From Pseudoalteromonas sp. 3D05 (GTDB lineage Bacteria; Pseudomonadota; Gammaproteobacteria; Enterobacterales; Alteromonadaceae), in NCBI RefSeq assembly GCF_002723455.1, contig NZ_PDUS01000003.1, positions 245,828 to 309,827 on the forward strand: a stretch of DNA of 64,000 nt, in the 5' to 3' direction. The position numbers and the translations under genes were made by a program. Below, in pieces: positions 63,392-64,000 of the stretch (position 1 is the first letter of the stretch; each line of letters starts with the position of its first letter). The notes under the pieces were generated by a model. The model saw only the letters and a program-made list of their open reading frames with translations. It was not told the DNA's origin and ran no database searches.

Positions 63392-64000
63392 CTATTTATT
63401 ACTCTCAAGATATTGAATAAGCTCACTTTCAGGCATCGGCTTAGCATACATAAAACCTTGCACTTCATTACAGCCCAACTGCTTCAAAAAATCAGCTTGG
63501 GCTTGTGTTTCAACTCCCTCAGCAATCGTTTTTAAGCCTAACTGAGCACCCAGAGCTATCACAAGCGAGGCAATCGCTCCATTGTCGTCATCTGGAATAT
63601 CTTTAATAAAATCACGATCTATCTTTAAGCGATTAACGGGAAGCTTTTGTAAGTAACTCAGCGATGAAAAGCCAGTGCCAAAGTCATCAATTGCCACATC
63701 AATACCAAAAGCTTTAAGGTTTTGTAGTGTTTCAATCACAATATCAAGTTCATCCATCACCACACTTTCTGTCACTTCTAACTCGATGTATGCTGGATTA
63801 ACTTGATACTTCAATAAAGTATTTTTAACCAATTCGGCGTAATTTTTTACTTTAAACTGTGGAACAGATACATTCACAGCAATTCGCACCTTAAAACCTA
63901 GCGCCTCTAAGCGTTTATGTTGCTCACATGCTTGCTCCAATACCCATTGCCCGATATCTATAATTAACCCAGCATCTTCAGCGAGAGGAATAAATATAGC
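63392..64000 (-). CDS. EAL domain protein (C-terminal part, cut by window edge)
   Basis: The frame is open from the stop at 63392 to the right edge, so this is the C-terminal 202 residues of a longer protein. It contains IPLAEDAGLIIDIGQWVLEQ at the edge, then AVNVSVPQF, LEVTES, IDDFGTGFSSLSYL, LKIDRDF, AEGVET and VQGFMYAKP. All catalytic residues seen in this part are intact; the EAL name motif itself is beyond the edge. Any GGDEF or sensory domain is out of view. Function as a c-di-GMP phosphodiesterase is likely. Confidence 0.9.
   Translation of the reverse strand, partial: AIFIPLAEDAGLIIDIGQWVLEQACEQHKRLEALGFKVRIAVNVSVPQFKVKNYAELVKNTLLKYQVNPAYIELEVTESVVMDELDIVIETLQNLKAFGIDVAIDDFGTGFSSLSYLQKLPVNRLKIDRDFIKDIPDDDNGAIASLVIALGAQLGLKTIAEGVETQAQADFLKQLGCNEVQGFMYAKPMPESELIQYLESNK

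Overview
The window looks like a chromosome segment of a marine gammaproteobacterium of the Alteromonadales, most likely Pseudoalteromonas or a close relative. This rests on protein resemblance (FtsY, RpoD, Fis, SlmA, RsuA), conserved gammaproteobacterial gene order (ftsY/rsmD; rpsU-dnaG-rpoD; prmA-dusB-fis-purH-purD; coaBC-radC-rpmB-rpmG-mutM), AT-rich DNA, and the mix of TonB-dependent receptors, secreted peptidases and c-di-GMP enzymes. I saw no rRNA, tRNA, insertion sequence, prophage or CRISPR array.

Layout. 1-12.3 kb is housekeeping: the 5' end of ftsY with an in-frame 45-bp tandem repeat, divergent rsmD, the macromolecular-synthesis cluster rpsU-yqeY-dnaG-rpoD, then prmA, dusB-fis, purH, a secreted methyltransferase and purD. 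12.4-18.4 kb holds two large c-di-GMP proteins (7TMR-DISM/degenerate GGDEF/EAL, and 4xCBS/PAS/GGDEF/EAL) around a DUF2797 zinc protein. 18.4-24.7 kb is a run of small metabolic and envelope genes (HDAC-like amidohydrolase, class-C-like serine hydrolase, GGCT-like, LysE family, CreA, a small beta-barrel, CHMI-like). 24.8-30.2 kb pairs a membrane CadC-like regulator with a divergent TonB-dependent receptor whose leader can form a long stem-loop. 30.3-39.3 kb has zapE, rsuA, a chemoreceptor, yggN, a secreted metzincin-like protease, fbp and two small genes. 39.4-43.8 kb has a sulfurtransferase and three polymer glycosyl/glycerophosphate-transferase-like genes.

43.9-48.1 kb is a tightly coupled four-gene operon: exported cupredoxin-like protein, membrane GGDEF-EAL sensor, DUF3034 envelope protein and a lipoprotein truncated haemoglobin. 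It is my best candidate for an under-described system, perhaps an envelope redox or gas sensor linked to c-di-GMP. 48.3-52.0 kb has purC and, divergently, an ABC/FtsX/DUF3299 operon preceded by a Zur-like palindrome and carrying a His/Glu-rich permease loop, which suggests zinc.

52.1-64 kb returns to housekeeping (mutM, ppaC, rpmG-rpmB, radC, coaBC, slmA), followed by an S9 peptidase, a YgiQ radical-SAM protein and the C-terminal part of an EAL protein cut by the window edge. Three related CCTTGT-stem terminators occur in this last third, two directly preceded by heptamer tandem repeats, and a REP-like pair of hairpins lies at 34.9 kb.

All assignments come from reading the sequence and remembered family features. 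No database or folding calculation was run.
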